Shown: one piece after another, positions 25,839 through 35,637 of the stretch
Position numbering within the stretch: the stretch's first letter is position 1
How the letters are laid out: each line of letters begins with the position of its first letter
DNA from: Bradyrhizobium sp. CB1650
GTDB lineage: Bacteria; Pseudomonadota; Alphaproteobacteria; Rhizobiales; Xanthobacteraceae
Assembly (NCBI RefSeq): GCF_029761915.1
Contig: NZ_CP121695.1
Span: 4,865,501 to 4,929,500, forward strand
DNA: 64,000 nucleotides
Reading direction: 5' to 3'
Notes under the pieces: generated by a model
What the model was told of the DNA's origin: nothing
Databases searched by the model: none
Seen by the model: the letters and a program-made list of their open reading frames with translations, nothing else
Translations under genes and position numbers: made by a program

Positions 25839-28715
25839 TCACGACACCTGCTTCAACCGTTCCTGGGCCTCGAGCAGCTTCGCCTTGCGCGCCAGCGCCG
25901 CCTCGCGCTTTTCGCGCTCCTCCTCGACGACCTCTTCCGCCGCATTGGCGACGAATTTCTCGTTCGCGAGCTTGGAATCGGCGCGCTTGATGTCGGCGTC
26001 CGCCTTCGCAATCTCCTTGTCGAGGCGCACCCGCTCGGCGGCGAGATCCACCACGCCTTTCAGCGGCAGGGCTGCCACATCGCCGCGTACCAGGATCTGG
26101 ACCGCGCCATCGGGCGCGCGATCGGCGAAGGAGATGTCCGACAGCCGCGCCATGCGCTTGATCACGTCGGCCCAGCGCGGCGCGCGGTCTTTCGTCCCGG
26201 CGGATGCACCAGCGAGCACCAGTGCCGTCAGCGTCGCCGGCGGGATGTTCATCTCGGCGCGCACCGAGCGGATTTGGGTGACGAGGTCGATCACCCAGCC
26301 GATCTCGGCCTCGGCGGCGGGATCGGTGAAGTCAGCATGATCGAAGAGCGGCATGACGAGCGCCGGCGAGATGAGCGGATCGGTCGGCCCGGCGGCCGCC
26401 GCGAGCATTGCAAGCTGCTCGGGCGTCGGTTCAGTCGGTTTCAGTGGCCACGGCGCGAGCGCCAACAGGACTTCGCGCTTGGCCGTCACCTCCCACAGCT
26501 CCTCGGTGATGAAGGGCATGAAGGGGTGCAGCAGCTTCAGGATCTCGTCGCGCGCCCAGGCGACCATAGCCCGCGTCTCGGCCTTTGCGGGGCCATCCGG
26601 GCCAAGCAGCACGGGCTTTGCGAGCTCGACATACCAGTCGCAATAGACGTTCCAGACAAAGCGATAGATCGCGCCGGCAGCATCGTTGAAGCGATAGGCC
26701 TCGATGGCTTCAGTTACCTCCCTCGAGGTGTGCGCGGTCTCATGCGCGATCCAGCGGTTCAGCGTTTCCTTCGCCTTCGCCGGCTCGAACCCCTCGGGCA
26801 CGGCACAGTGGTTCATCTCGGCGAAGCGGCAGGCGTTCCAAAGCTTGGTCGCGAAATTGCGGTAGCCCTCGACGCGGCTGGTCGCGAGCTTAATGTCGCG
26901 TCCCTGCGCCGCCATCGCGGCGAGCGTGAAACGCAGCGCGTCCGCGCCGTATTCGTCGATCAGGTGCAGCGGATCGATGACGTTGCCCTTGGACTTCGAC
27001 ATCTTGGCGCCCTTCTCGTCGCGGACGAGGGCGTGGATGTAGACCGTCGAGAACGGCACTTCCTTCATGAAGTGCAAGCCCATCATCATCATGCGGGCGA
27101 CCCAGAAGAAGATGATGTCGAAACCGGTCACCAGCGCATTGGTCGGGTAGTAGCGCTTCACCTCGGGCGCATCTTCGGGCCAGCCGAGCGTCGAGAACGG
27201 CCACAGCGCCGAGGAGAACCAGGTGTCGAGCACGTCCTCGTCGCGGGTGATGAAGCCCTCGCGCTTGTTGCGGTCGAGCGCCATCTCGTGGCCCTGCTCC
27301 GCCGTGATCACCTCCTGCTCGACGTAATAGCCGAGTGCATGGCTGACGGCCTCCTCCTCGGTCTCGGCGACGAAGACCTTGCCGTCGGGGCCGTACCAGG
27401 CCGGGATCTGGTGACCCCACCAGAGCTGGCGCGAGATGCACCAGGGCTGGATGTTCTCCATCCAGTCGAAATAGGTCTTTTCCCAATTCTTCGGCACGAA
27501 CGTCGTCTCGCCCGAACGCACTGCCGCGATCGCGGGCTTGGCGAGCGTCTTCGCATCGACGTACCACTGGTCGGTCAGATAGGGCTCGATCACGGTGCCG
27601 GAGCGATCGCCATGCGGCACCGTGTGGGTGTGCGGCTCGATGCGCTCGATGAAGCCGAATGTCTCCAGCCGCTCGACGATGCGCTTGCGCGCGGCGAAGC
27701 GTTCGACCTTCTGAAACTCCTCGGCGAATTGCGAGGCGCCTTCGGGCAGGTCGCGCAGATAGTCCTCGTTGCCGAGAAGATCGAGGCAGCCTTCCTTGTC
27801 GAGCACGCTGATCTGGCGCAGCCCGTGGCGCTTGCCGACCTCGAAGTCATTGAAGTCATGCGCCGGCGTCACCTTCACCGCACCGGAGCCCTTTTCCGGA
27901 TCGGAGTACTCGTCGGCGACGATCTGAACCTTGCGACCGACCAGCGGCAGGATGACGTGCCTACCGACCAGCTTCTGGTAGCGCTCGTCTTCGGGATGCA
28001 CTGCAACGCCGGTGTCACCGAGCATGGTTTCGGGACGCGTGGTGGCGACGACGACGAAGCTCGACGGATCGTCCGGGCTGAACGTCTTGCCTTCAATCGG
28101 ATAGCGCAGATACCAGAGGCTGCCCTTGACTTCGACCTGCTGCACTTCGAGATCGGAGATAGCGGTGAGCAGCTTGGTGTCCCAGTTCACCAGCCGTTTG
28201 TCCTTGTAGATCAGGCCGTCGCGGTGCAGCTCGACGAACACCTTGATGACGGCCTTCGACAGGCCCTCGTCCATGGTGAAGCGCTCGCGCGACCAGTCAC
28301 AAGAGGCGCCGAGCCGCTTGAGCTGGTTGATGATGGTGTCGCCGCTCTCAGCCTTCCATTCCCAGACCCGCTCCAGGAATTTCTCGCGCCCCATCTCACG
28401 GCGGCCGGGCTCCTGGCGTTCCATCAACTGCCGCTCGACCACCATCTGGGTCGCGATGCCGGCATGATCGGTCCCGGGCTGCCACAGCACGTCGCGGCCA
28501 CGCATCCGCTCGAAGCGGCACAGAATGTCCTGGAGCGTGTTGTTGAGTGCGTGGCCCATGTGCAGCGACCCCGTCACGTTCGGCGGCGGAATCACGATGG
28601 TAAAGGGCGCCGCATTGCGGCGGTCGGGGCGACCGGCCTTGAACGCAAGGCTGTCCTCCCAGACGACGGACATGCGGGTTTCGATATCGGCGGGCTGGTA
28701 GTTTTTCTCGATCAT
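25839..28715 (-). CDS. valS: Valyl-tRNA synthetase
   Basis: Class I synthetase, 958 residues. The HIGH-type motif is HMGHALNNT near residue 57 and KMSKSKGN lies near 572. An editing domain separates them. The C-terminal 70 residues form the ValS coiled coil, rich in Lys, Glu and Ala, ending QERLKQVS. It is transcribed after the popZ-like gene with a 130-bp gap. Confidence 0.97.
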   Translation of the reverse strand: MIEKNYQPADIETRMSVVWEDSLAFKAGRPDRRNAAPFTIVIPPPNVTGSLHMGHALNNTLQDILCRFERMRGRDVLWQPGTDHAGIATQMVVERQLMERQEPGRREMGREKFLERVWEWKAESGDTIINQLKRLGASCDWSRERFTMDEGLSKAVIKVFVELHRDGLIYKDKRLVNWDTKLLTAISDLEVQQVEVKGSLWYLRYPIEGKTFSPDDPSSFVVVATTRPETMLGDTGVAVHPEDERYQKLVGRHVILPLVGRKVQIVADEYSDPEKGSGAVKVTPAHDFNDFEVGKRHGLRQISVLDKEGCLDLLGNEDYLRDLPEGASQFAEEFQKVERFAARKRIVERLETFGFIERIEPHTHTVPHGDRSGTVIEPYLTDQWYVDAKTLAKPAIAAVRSGETTFVPKNWEKTYFDWMENIQPWCISRQLWWGHQIPAWYGPDGKVFVAETEEEAVSHALGYYVEQEVITAEQGHEMALDRNKREGFITRDEDVLDTWFSSALWPFSTLGWPEDAPEVKRYYPTNALVTGFDIIFFWVARMMMMGLHFMKEVPFSTVYIHALVRDEKGAKMSKSKGNVIDPLHLIDEYGADALRFTLAAMAAQGRDIKLATSRVEGYRNFATKLWNACRFAEMNHCAVPEGFEPAKAKETLNRWIAHETAHTSREVTEAIEAYRFNDAAGAIYRFVWNVYCDWYVELAKPVLLGPDGPAKAETRAMVAWARDEILKLLHPFMPFITEELWEVTAKREVLLALAPWPLKPTEPTPEQLAMLAAAAGPTDPLISPALVMPLFDHADFTDPAAEAEIGWVIDLVTQIRSVRAEMNIPPATLTALVLAGASAGTKDRAPRWADVIKRMARLSDISFADRAPDGAVQILVRGDVAALPLKGVVDLAAERVRLDKEIAKADADIKRADSKLANEKFVANAAEEVVEEEREKREAALARKAKLLEAQERLKQVS

Positions 28716-28845
28716 GGGGCTGCTAGAAACCCGCGCGGGGGGTTCAAGTCAACGGAAAGCTCAGCGGCAAAAGGGCTCTCCGGCCCGCAGGACAGACCAG
28801 ATAGGACACGAAAGCAGGGCTTTATCCGGGCCGGGCGGCTCGGCC

Positions 28846-29604
28846 TCACCGGCCGCCGCGCGAGACCCTTTCGATTTCGGCCTTCACGATGCGTTCGACC
28901 AGGCCCGGCAGATTGTCGTCGAGCCAGGACTTCAGCATCGGCCGCAGCATTTCCTTGACCAGATCCTCCAGCGTACGCGCATTGCTGCTGAGCACCGTAT
29001 GGGCCAAGGAATTGAAGGCGGACTCGACCGCGGAAACCGTCGATTGCGCCAGGATCGGCTGCTGTGGCGGCAGCGGCGGGGCATCGAAATCCACGGGCGC
29101 ATATGACGGCGGCGCGGACGCACGGGGTGACGCAGCTTCGGCGAACTCGAGGTCGTCGCGCGGATCGACCTTGCGGAAGCTCGGCCCCGGCGCAGGCGAC
29201 GTCGGCTCCATCGCCATCTCGTCAGTCAGCTCGAGCACATCGGCCTCAGGCTCGGGCTCGGGTTCCGGGGGCCTCACTTCGGGTGCGGGCGTCGCCTCGT
29301 CCAGCCCGGCCAGCAGAGCGTCGATGTCGTCCTGGCTGTTGGATGCGGCCGGCGAAGGCGCGGGATCCGGCGCCGGTTTGGGCGCCGGCGGGGGCGCGGG
29401 TTTTTCGGCCGCCGGCTTGGCGGGGGCCATCTTGGATGGGGGAACGTCGTTCATCGCCTGCGGCTTTGCTGCGGTTGCGGCGGCTTTCTCCGGTTTGGCG
29501 GCTTCCGTCGGCGGCGGCTTGGCCTCGTCGTCGGCAATGATGCGCCGGATCGAGGCCAGAATCTCCTCCATCGAGGGTTCTGTGACCTTTGCAGGCTGCG
29601 TCAT
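28846..29604 (-). CDS. popZ: PopZ-like pole-organising protein (DUF2497)
   Basis: A 252-residue protein with the conserved N-terminal helix SMEEILASIRRIIAD and a conserved C-terminal region LEDLVKEMLRPMLKSWLD...LVERIVKAEIER, joined by a long Pro/Ala/Glu-rich disordered linker (about 30-165). This is the PopZ arrangement: short N-terminal client-binding helix, acidic Pro-rich spacer, C-terminal oligomerisation helices. PopZ forms a polar matrix anchoring ParB-parS. ATG at 29604 is chosen; ATG at 29616 adds four residues. Neighbour valS is a usual companion. Confidence 0.85.
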   Translation of the reverse strand: MTQPAKVTEPSMEEILASIRRIIADDEAKPPPTEAAKPEKAAATAAKPQAMNDVPPSKMAPAKPAAEKPAPPPAPKPAPDPAPSPAASNSQDDIDALLAGLDEATPAPEVRPPEPEPEPEADVLELTDEMAMEPTSPAPGPSFRKVDPRDDLEFAEAASPRASAPPSYAPVDFDAPPLPPQQPILAQSTVSAVESAFNSLAHTVLSSNARTLEDLVKEMLRPMLKSWLDDNLPGLVERIVKAEIERVSRGGR

Positions 29605-29905
29605 CTCCGACTCCACATCATCAACGCCCTCGCATGCGTTGTTTTACACCAAGCACGACAGGATTGGCCGGTTCCGCGAAGAGCAGTCCGACATTTTCGT
29701 CGTGACGGCCTGACTTGTCCCCAGTTCACGGCTCAACGTGCGGCGGTGCGCCCTGCCCCCGGCACCGAAGCGTTACGCAAACGACAGCGCATGCGAGGCG
29801 AATCGCCTCGCAGCTTCCTTGAAAGGCTATGTCAGGGATTTTGATGATTGCAAGCAAGCCGCCGATTGGCCTCACATTTTTGCGAGGCCAATCTCAGTGC
29901 GGCAA

Positions 29906-31312
29906 TCAGCGTCCGTCAGGCGTGCGCACGCCGGCCCAGCTATCGCGGACCTGATGGTAGTGCACGCTGGGATCATAGGTCGTGGTGGCAAGACCGAGCA
30001 CCTGCGGCGACAGGCGGCCGACCGAGCTCAGCACGGAGTAGGATGCAACCACACGATCATGCTGCGCGGTCACCAGCGCGACGCGCGCATTCACCAGCGC
30101 CTGCTGCGCGTTGAGCACGTCGAGCGTGGTGCGCTGTCCGGCCTTGGCTTCCTCGCGCACGCCGTTCAGCGCGATCTCGGAAGCCGTCACCTGCGCCTGG
30201 GCCGATGCGACCTGCGCCTTGCCGGCCTGCAACTGTCCCCACGACTGCACGACGTTGGCGCGGGTCTGGTCGCGGGTCGTTTCGAGATTGAGGCGCTGCT
30301 GCGCCAGGTTTTCCTTGGACTGCCGGATCAGCGCATATTCAGCGCCGCCCTGATAGATCGGAGCGGAGACCTGCGCGACAGCCGAGGCACCGAACGAGCG
30401 GAAGATCGTCATGGTCTGTTCGTAGGACTGCGTCGCCGCGACCTGGAAATTGATCGTCGGCAGCAGCGCGCCTTCGTTGATCTTGACCTGGAGATAGTTG
30501 ACGTCGATGCCGTACATGGCGGCCGTGACGTTGGGATTCTCGACCAGACTGAGGCTCACGGAGGAGGCCAGCGTTCCCGGCAGGAAGCGATCGACCGGGG
30601 AGCCCGGCGCAAGGTTTTCCGGCTCGTTGCCGATGATGCGGCGGAAGTTGGCGCGGGTGGTGACCAGGTTCGATTCGGCCTGCAGCGCCTGCGTCTTGCC
30701 AGCGGCGAGCTGCGCCTCGGATTGCGCAACGTCGGTGCGCGTCACCTCACCGACGTTGAAACGGTCGCGCGTCTGCTTGAGCGTCTGCTCGAGCACGCGG
30801 ACGTTGCTGCGCTGGACTTCCAGCGTCGCCGAATCGCGCAGGTAGTCCATGTAAGTGGTCGCGGCCGAGAGCAGAACGCTCTGCTCCATCACGCGCAACG
30901 CCTCGCGCGAGCCCGAGACCTGGCTTTCAGCGGCACGCGTCCTGTTGGCGGTCTGGTTGCCGTTGAACAGGTTCTGCGTCACCGTTACGCCGGCGCTGCG
31001 CGGCGCGTTCACGCCGTGCGTTTCCGTCCTGACGAGTGTCGACGGCGAGCCCCCGGAGGTAATGTTCGTATCGGTATATTGAACGCCGACGCTTGCCGTC
31101 AGCGCGACCTTGGGACGATAGCCCGATAGCGCCTGCGGCACGTTTTCGTCGGTCGAGCGCACCTGGGCACGCTGTGCGTTGAGCTGTGGGTTGTTCTGAT
31201 AGGCGCGCACCAGCGCGGCCTCAATCGTGTCCGCCAAGGCAGGCGTCGGCCCGGCAAGCGCCGTCAGCAGGACCGAAACCGCAGCTCCGGTGAAGAGCTT
31301 CACCCCATGCAT
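29906..31312 (-). CDS. tolC: TolC-family outer membrane efflux channel
   Basis: Outer-membrane channel of 468 residues for type I secretion or tripartite efflux. A signal peptide (about 1-27, ending ALA) is followed by two repeats of the outer membrane efflux domain with the coiled helices (RDRFNVGEVTRTDVAQSEAQLA) and a second LNAQQALVNARVALV repeat. It is not next to a transporter, so it is likely a general-purpose TolC. The 289-bp stretch between it and popZ shows nothing further. Confidence 0.94.
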   Translation of the reverse strand: MHGVKLFTGAAVSVLLTALAGPTPALADTIEAALVRAYQNNPQLNAQRAQVRSTDENVPQALSGYRPKVALTASVGVQYTDTNITSGGSPSTLVRTETHGVNAPRSAGVTVTQNLFNGNQTANRTRAAESQVSGSREALRVMEQSVLLSAATTYMDYLRDSATLEVQRSNVRVLEQTLKQTRDRFNVGEVTRTDVAQSEAQLAAGKTQALQAESNLVTTRANFRRIIGNEPENLAPGSPVDRFLPGTLASSVSLSLVENPNVTAAMYGIDVNYLQVKINEGALLPTINFQVAATQSYEQTMTIFRSFGASAVAQVSAPIYQGGAEYALIRQSKENLAQQRLNLETTRDQTRANVVQSWGQLQAGKAQVASAQAQVTASEIALNGVREEAKAGQRTTLDVLNAQQALVNARVALVTAQHDRVVASYSVLSSVGRLSPQVLGLATTTYDPSVHYHQVRDSWAGVRTPDGR

Positions 31313-31516
31313 CCCTTAAATTCCGTTCATCTCACGCCAGGTTCGTGCCCGCGAACCTGGTTACCGTATCCAAGTGGAGTCGTTGCCCCGGAGCAACATA
31401 GGACGCGGTCGACCGCAACGGAACTACCTCCGGGCAGTTCTCAGCGGAAACTCTTCACGTGCAGCTTCCCGGCCACACTTCTGATTCAGAACGGTATTTT
31501 AACGGGCTATCGGTGG

Positions 31517-32179
31517 TCAGAAGACGAAGGCGGCGGTCCGTTCCAGCCCTGGAAGGACCGGGGCGGAGGCATCGAACAGCGCCCGATGGCCGAATTCGCT
31601 GTGATAATGGGTCACGATCGTGGCCCGGGGCGGCCGCGATTCGGCGGAGACGCCGACCAGGCGTCCGCCTTCCTTGAGCTGGTCCAGCAGCCCTGCCGGG
31701 ATCACCTCGGCGGCCCCATTGAGGATGATGACGTCATAAGGGGCCGCAGCCGCGTCCCCCTCGGTGCAGGCTGCAGCCTTGCAGGTGACGTTGGCGAGCC
31801 CGAGGCTGGCGATAACGTCCTTGGCCTTCGCCGCAAGTGCTGAATCGCATTCCGTCGCAGTGACCTGACCGGCAAGCTTCGCAACCAGCGCGGCGAGATA
31901 CCCACTCGCGCAGCCGACGACGAGCACGTTGTCGCCCTCCCCGATCTCGGCGGCCTGAAGCAGCTTGCCGGTCAGTGCCGGCTTGATCAGGGACCGCTTG
32001 GCGGCTCCCTCGCTCACATCGAGATCGAGATCGAGATAGGCCAACGCTTGCCGGCCGGCGGGCACGAAGACCTCGCGAGGAACCGTGAGCATGGCGTCGA
32101 GAATGCGGCGATCGGTGACGTCACTGGTGCGCACCTGGCCATCGACCATTTTTTGGCGCGCGGTCGAAAAACCGGACAT
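31517..32179 (-). CDS. pcm: Protein-L-isoaspartate O-methyltransferase-like protein
   Basis: SAM-dependent methyltransferase of 220 residues. It has the N-terminal MVDGQVRTSDVTDRRIL and REVFVP region, then a Rossmann fold with motif I as VLVVGCASGYLAALVA. This PCM-like subgroup upstream of tolC is usual in rhizobia. Its motif I has C where the repair enzyme has G (VGxGSGY), so repair activity is not certain. The start at 32179 gives the family N-terminus. Confidence 0.85.
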   Translation of the reverse strand: MSGFSTARQKMVDGQVRTSDVTDRRILDAMLTVPREVFVPAGRQALAYLDLDLDVSEGAAKRSLIKPALTGKLLQAAEIGEGDNVLVVGCASGYLAALVAKLAGQVTATECDSALAAKAKDVIASLGLANVTCKAAACTEGDAAAAPYDVIILNGAAEVIPAGLLDQLKEGGRLVGVSAESRPPRATIVTHYHSEFGHRALFDASAPVLPGLERTAAFVF

Positions 32180-32327
32180 TTGCGGACCCTGAAATGCGGA
32201 CAACGCCGCGGACGAAAGTTGGCGGCATCTTTGGAACAAGCTCCGCGAAAACGCAACATGGGCGTTGGCCCCGGAACAGCCGCGACGGCATCCGGGTGCC
32301 CGCCACCGCGGCACGATGCAAACGGAT

Positions 32328-32507
32328 CTATTCGATTGCGACAGCGAGGCGGCCAATCAGCGCGGCAACCTCGTCGAGCCGCACCGAACCGGGTGCCTCG
32401 ACGGCACGCGCGAGCCGCGCCAGGCATTCATCGTCGCTGAGCTCGGGAATGTCCGCCGGCAGGATCGAGGGGGCCACGCGGGTATGGTCGACCTGGACGT
32501 CTGGCAT
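32328..32507 (-). CDS. Small conserved-looking protein, unknown function
   Basis: A 59-residue acidic protein with two likely helices (LSDDECLARLARAV and LDEVAALIGRLAVAIE). A clear GGAGCTG ribosome-binding site lies eight bases before the ATG at 32507, which decides the start against a longer frame. No family recognised. It lies 148 bp upstream of pcm on the same strand. Confidence 0.6.
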   Translation of the reverse strand: MPDVQVDHTRVAPSILPADIPELSDDECLARLARAVEAPGSVRLDEVAALIGRLAVAIE

Positions 32508-32721
32508 AGGAATCAGCTCCACAAGGGTCCAGCCTGTGAAAGGTCGATTTGAATTGGGCCGATTTGGCGTCCCCGTCATGGCGCGACGGTGTAGCGTCAC
32601 ACACAAGGGCTTGAACGGATGTGCGTCGGATGCAGGCTGACGCACGCTTGCGAGCCTACCGCAGCGGGATTGCGCAGTGAGTTAGAATCTAATCGTAATT
32701 CATTGAGATTGTACGGAAAAT

Positions 32722-32796
32722 TGGCTCCCCGGGCTGGATTCGAACCAGCGACCATCCGATTAACAGTCGGATGCTCTACCGCTGAGCTACCGAGGA
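32722..32796 (-). tRNA. tRNA-Asn (GTT)
   Basis: Read on the minus strand: acceptor TCCTCGG pairs with CCGGGGA, D-arm GCTCAGCGGTAGAGC, anticodon arm with GTT between TCCGACT and AATCGGA, T-arm GGTTCGAATCC, discriminator G and an encoded CCA. 75 nt including CCA. Confidence 0.97.
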
Positions 32797-33438
32797 AAAG
32801 GGCGAACCGACGTTCGCGCGCGGCTGCGTATAACAAAGCCGCTTGCGCTTGCAAAGGACGAATTCGTGATCTTCCGCCAACGCGTCGGGCAAGGTCTTGA
32901 AAGGGCCCCGCCGCGATTTCGTGCGGTCGCGGAACGATGTCATTTCAATTCTCGACAGAGTGCGCCAGCTTTCCGTCCTCAACAGCTTATCCGCAGCATA
33001 TCCACAACCACCGTCCGACGGATTTGTGCAGGCATCACAATCCATTTGCTGCGCACAAGCCCACAGGAGCGGCAGGCTTCGCTCAAGCTCGCTCGGGCGT
33101 TCCCTGCGCTTGGGTGGCGGAGGCGAACAATGTGAGAAACAGCCCGACCGTCGAAGCCCGATCTTCACGCCGCAAACCGCAAGAACCTCGTCTTCTTGAC
33201 CAAGTCTCCCCGTCTGCCCTGCCCGGCCTCGCATGAAGCGCTCCCGGAAATAAACTTGCGACAATGTGACTTCTTTCACACATGGCGCCCCGACGCGGTC
33301 CTAGGCTGGCGGCGGGATTTTCAGGAATCGCTAACCAATCGGGTGTCGATCGCCGGATCGTTAAAATGCGAACGATCGGCTCAATCGAGACACAAGCCGG
33401 TTTTGCGACATTGCGCCATCCGCGTTCCGGAGGGTGTG
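32797..33438. other. Intergenic region with no supported gene
   Basis: 642 bp between tRNA-Asn and a small gene. Open frames here are short or overlap the tRNA and look like chance in GC-rich sequence. It holds cttatccgcagcatatccacaa (32992-33013), which looks like two imperfect DnaA-box-like words, not enough to call an origin. The minus-strand promoter of tRNA-Asn should be just right of 32796. Confidence 0.5.
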
Positions 33439-33618
33439 ATGAGCGAAGCCGAATTCAACTTGCTGCTGGATGCCGTCCGGGACGCCATGGTGCCCGTGCC
33501 GGAGGAGGAATTCGTGCCCCGCTCGTGGACGTACGATGCAACGCCCAAGGCCGCCAATGACAATGAGGGCGCCTGGCCTCTCCTGCCGTTTCCGGACGGC
33601 TGGTACGCGGCCTGCTGA
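33439..33618 (+). CDS. Small acidic protein, unknown function
   Basis: A 59-residue protein beginning MSEAEFNLLLDAVRDAM, acidic and Trp/Pro-rich at the C-terminus (GAWPLLPFPDGWY). GGAGGGTG precedes the ATG at good spacing. No family recognised. Convergent with the next small gene. Confidence 0.6.
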   Translation: MSEAEFNLLLDAVRDAMVPVPEEEFVPRSWTYDATPKAANDNEGAWPLLPFPDGWYAAC

Positions 33619-33664
33619 ACGGAACGCCCCGCGCGCCCGACCGAATGGCCCGTCGCGACGACGA

Positions 33665-33817
33665 TCAATTCTTGACGCCCTGCAGCTCCTCGCCTTCCCG
33701 CGGCTCCCGATCGGGATCGTCCGGCGGGAAGATGCTGTCATAGATCGCGCGCGCCTCGCGAATGAGGCGGGCCCGCTCCAGCTCGGACTTCGGAATAAAC
33801 CGGACGATGTCGCCCAC
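33665..33817 (-). CDS. Small conserved protein, unknown function
   Basis: A 50-residue protein with the pattern GDIVRFIPKSELERARLIREARAIYDSIFPP, which I recognise as recurring among small Bradyrhizobium proteins of unknown role. The GTG at 33817 is preferred because a ribosome-binding site (GCTGGAGAG) lies just before it; upstream ATG codons lack one. Mostly helical and charged. Confidence 0.6.
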   Translation of the reverse strand: MGDIVRFIPKSELERARLIREARAIYDSIFPPDDPDREPREGEELQGVKN

Positions 33818-34095
33818 GTGCTCTCCAGCTCTCGTTGGTCGGGAATGCATTCCCGCCATGCGAACTCTATGCCAAGCGAGCTGAATCGCGGGTTTTCGGC
33901 AACCCCCGGGCAATTCCGGTGAGGAGAACCAGAGACACAGGACGGCAACCGGGTCGGCGGAGATCGGCCGGAGCCGAGGTTGGAGTACATTCTACCCGCT
34001 GAGGTTGTTCGGGTCGGTCATCCGAAGTATTGTGGCCACAGAAGTTATTTCGACGCGAAGTTATTGAAAGCAGCATTTTCGTAGAGACGACGGTC

Positions 34096-35625
34096 ATGCC
34101 GTTGGCGGACAGGTATTGGTTCGAGCGGGCCGCTGAAATTAAGGTCATGGCGGCCGACGGGTCGCTCGTCAGAAGGGGCTCGGGGTACATGATCGCCCCG
34201 GGCGTCATCCTGACCGCCCTCCATGTGGTGGCGGGAGCGGATCCGTTGCCGCAAGACCCCAAGGTGTGTCGCGTCAGACTCCTTGCCGACATCAACGCGG
34301 CTGACGAACTCGACAAAGTAGAGTTCCACGACGCCGAAGTGAAGTGGCCTGCTCCGGGGAGTTCGATCCAGAACGCAGGCGATGCCGCGCTCGTGGTCGT
34401 CAAGGAGCAGCAGCGGACGCACAGCATGAAGGACTGCGCGGCCCTTCCCGTCTCGACGAGCTTCAAAGGTCGCGACGTGATCGGTGTCGGCATGCCCGCT
34501 CTTGCCAGGAAGATCGATCCGCACAGTGCCGGATTCGAGGAGATCAATGGCCGCATCGCCAGCCGCCTGCAAAGCAATGCTCTGCTGAGGCTGACGCTCG
34601 ACAATCAGAAGCATCCCAATCCCGACGAATGGAAAGGCGCCTCGGGTGCCGTGCTTCTCGATGCCAAGGCCGAGGCTCTCGTCGGCATTCTCGTCCACGC
34701 AGATCACACCGGCTACGAAGAGATCAGGAGCGACATATCCCGTCCGCTGATGCTCGAGATGTTGGCTGATTTCTCTGGAACCGACGAATTTCGCAAAGTC
34801 GTTGCTCTCGAGACGGCGTCCGATGCGAGCGTGTCGAGCACCGAGATCCCCAAGGATCTGTTCGACAAGGCGCTCGGTCTTCTTCATCGTCTCGACCGCA
34901 CGAACCAGGTCAGGCAATTCGGCAACGTGATGAACAAGGCGGCGACTGGATCGTACCGTCCCGTCGTGCTCGTCTCGCGAATGAAGGAGCCGGACTGCCC
35001 GGACGTCTTCATCAAGACGCTGTCGGATCAGCTCGTGCAAATGCTCAAGGATCGCAGAAATTGCTATGGCGAACCCAGTAACCTGAGCTGGCCGATCGGC
35101 ATCGTGCCGCACCGCGCCGTTGCGAGATTGAAATCGTACATCATCGGCGATGTCGGCGCCGCCGACGAAGCAGGCCTCGATGCCGCCCTCATGGCGGGCC
35201 AGAACAAGCGTCTTTTCGCCGTGCGTATTCCCTCCGAGGTGGAGACTCCGACGCCGGACGAAATGAAGGCCCTGTTCCGGTGGTGGTTTGCGCGTCCGAG
35301 CTGCGAAGGCGGTCCGGCCGTGCTGCTCGTCCTGATCGTCGATTCCTTGAGCGACGACAAGGAGTGCCCCAGGGCAATGGACATCTTCAAGCTGATCGAT
35401 TCGCTTTTTGGCGGTCCACCTCCGTTCGACGACGACGAGCAGATCCTGGAACCGCTGGCGCGGTGCCGGGTACAGGACCTCGAGGACTGGACCAATTGCA
35501 GCCTGAAGGATCATCTCGGCAATCATCGCAACGCACTCATGAAGAGACTCAACACGGCAATTACCGAGCGGGTCGGTTCGGGAAACAATTTTCGCCTGCG
35601 CATTATCCAGGAAGCGCTCTACTGA
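34096..35625 (+). CDS. Trypsin-like protease with inactive-STAND-like C-terminus
   Basis: First gene of the accessory island. The N-terminal half (1-260) is a trypsin-like serine protease: His43 in TALHVV, Asp96 in GDAALVVV and Ser183 in GASGAV form the triad, and the opening GSGYMIAPGVIL is typical. The C-terminal half (270-509) has a hydrophobic strand VLLVLIVDS and a late RVQDLEDWTN helix but no Walker A, like the inactive STAND (iSTAND) domains described in bacterial conflict systems. Such proteins are thought to sense a signal and cleave a target. ATG at 34096 is chosen; a TTG at 34030 would add 22 residues. MoxR follows by 12 bases. Confidence 0.8.
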   Translation: MPLADRYWFERAAEIKVMAADGSLVRRGSGYMIAPGVILTALHVVAGADPLPQDPKVCRVRLLADINAADELDKVEFHDAEVKWPAPGSSIQNAGDAALVVVKEQQRTHSMKDCAALPVSTSFKGRDVIGVGMPALARKIDPHSAGFEEINGRIASRLQSNALLRLTLDNQKHPNPDEWKGASGAVLLDAKAEALVGILVHADHTGYEEIRSDISRPLMLEMLADFSGTDEFRKVVALETASDASVSSTEIPKDLFDKALGLLHRLDRTNQVRQFGNVMNKAATGSYRPVVLVSRMKEPDCPDVFIKTLSDQLVQMLKDRRNCYGEPSNLSWPIGIVPHRAVARLKSYIIGDVGAADEAGLDAALMAGQNKRLFAVRIPSEVETPTPDEMKALFRWWFARPSCEGGPAVLLVLIVDSLSDDKECPRAMDIFKLIDSLFGGPPPFDDDEQILEPLARCRVQDLEDWTNCSLKDHLGNHRNALMKRLNTAITERVGSGNNFRLRIIQEALY

Positions 35626-35637
35626 CGGGGCAAACTC

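Noticed and set aside
32992..33013. DnaA-box-like words (ttatccgca, tatccacaa) near tRNA-Asn
   Set aside because: Only two imperfect boxes, no AT-rich unwinding region and no origin-linked genes such as dnaA or hemE beside it.
32776..33279. Minus-strand open frame of 167 codons
   Set aside because: It overlaps tRNA-Asn, has no recognisable domain and no convincing ribosome-binding site.
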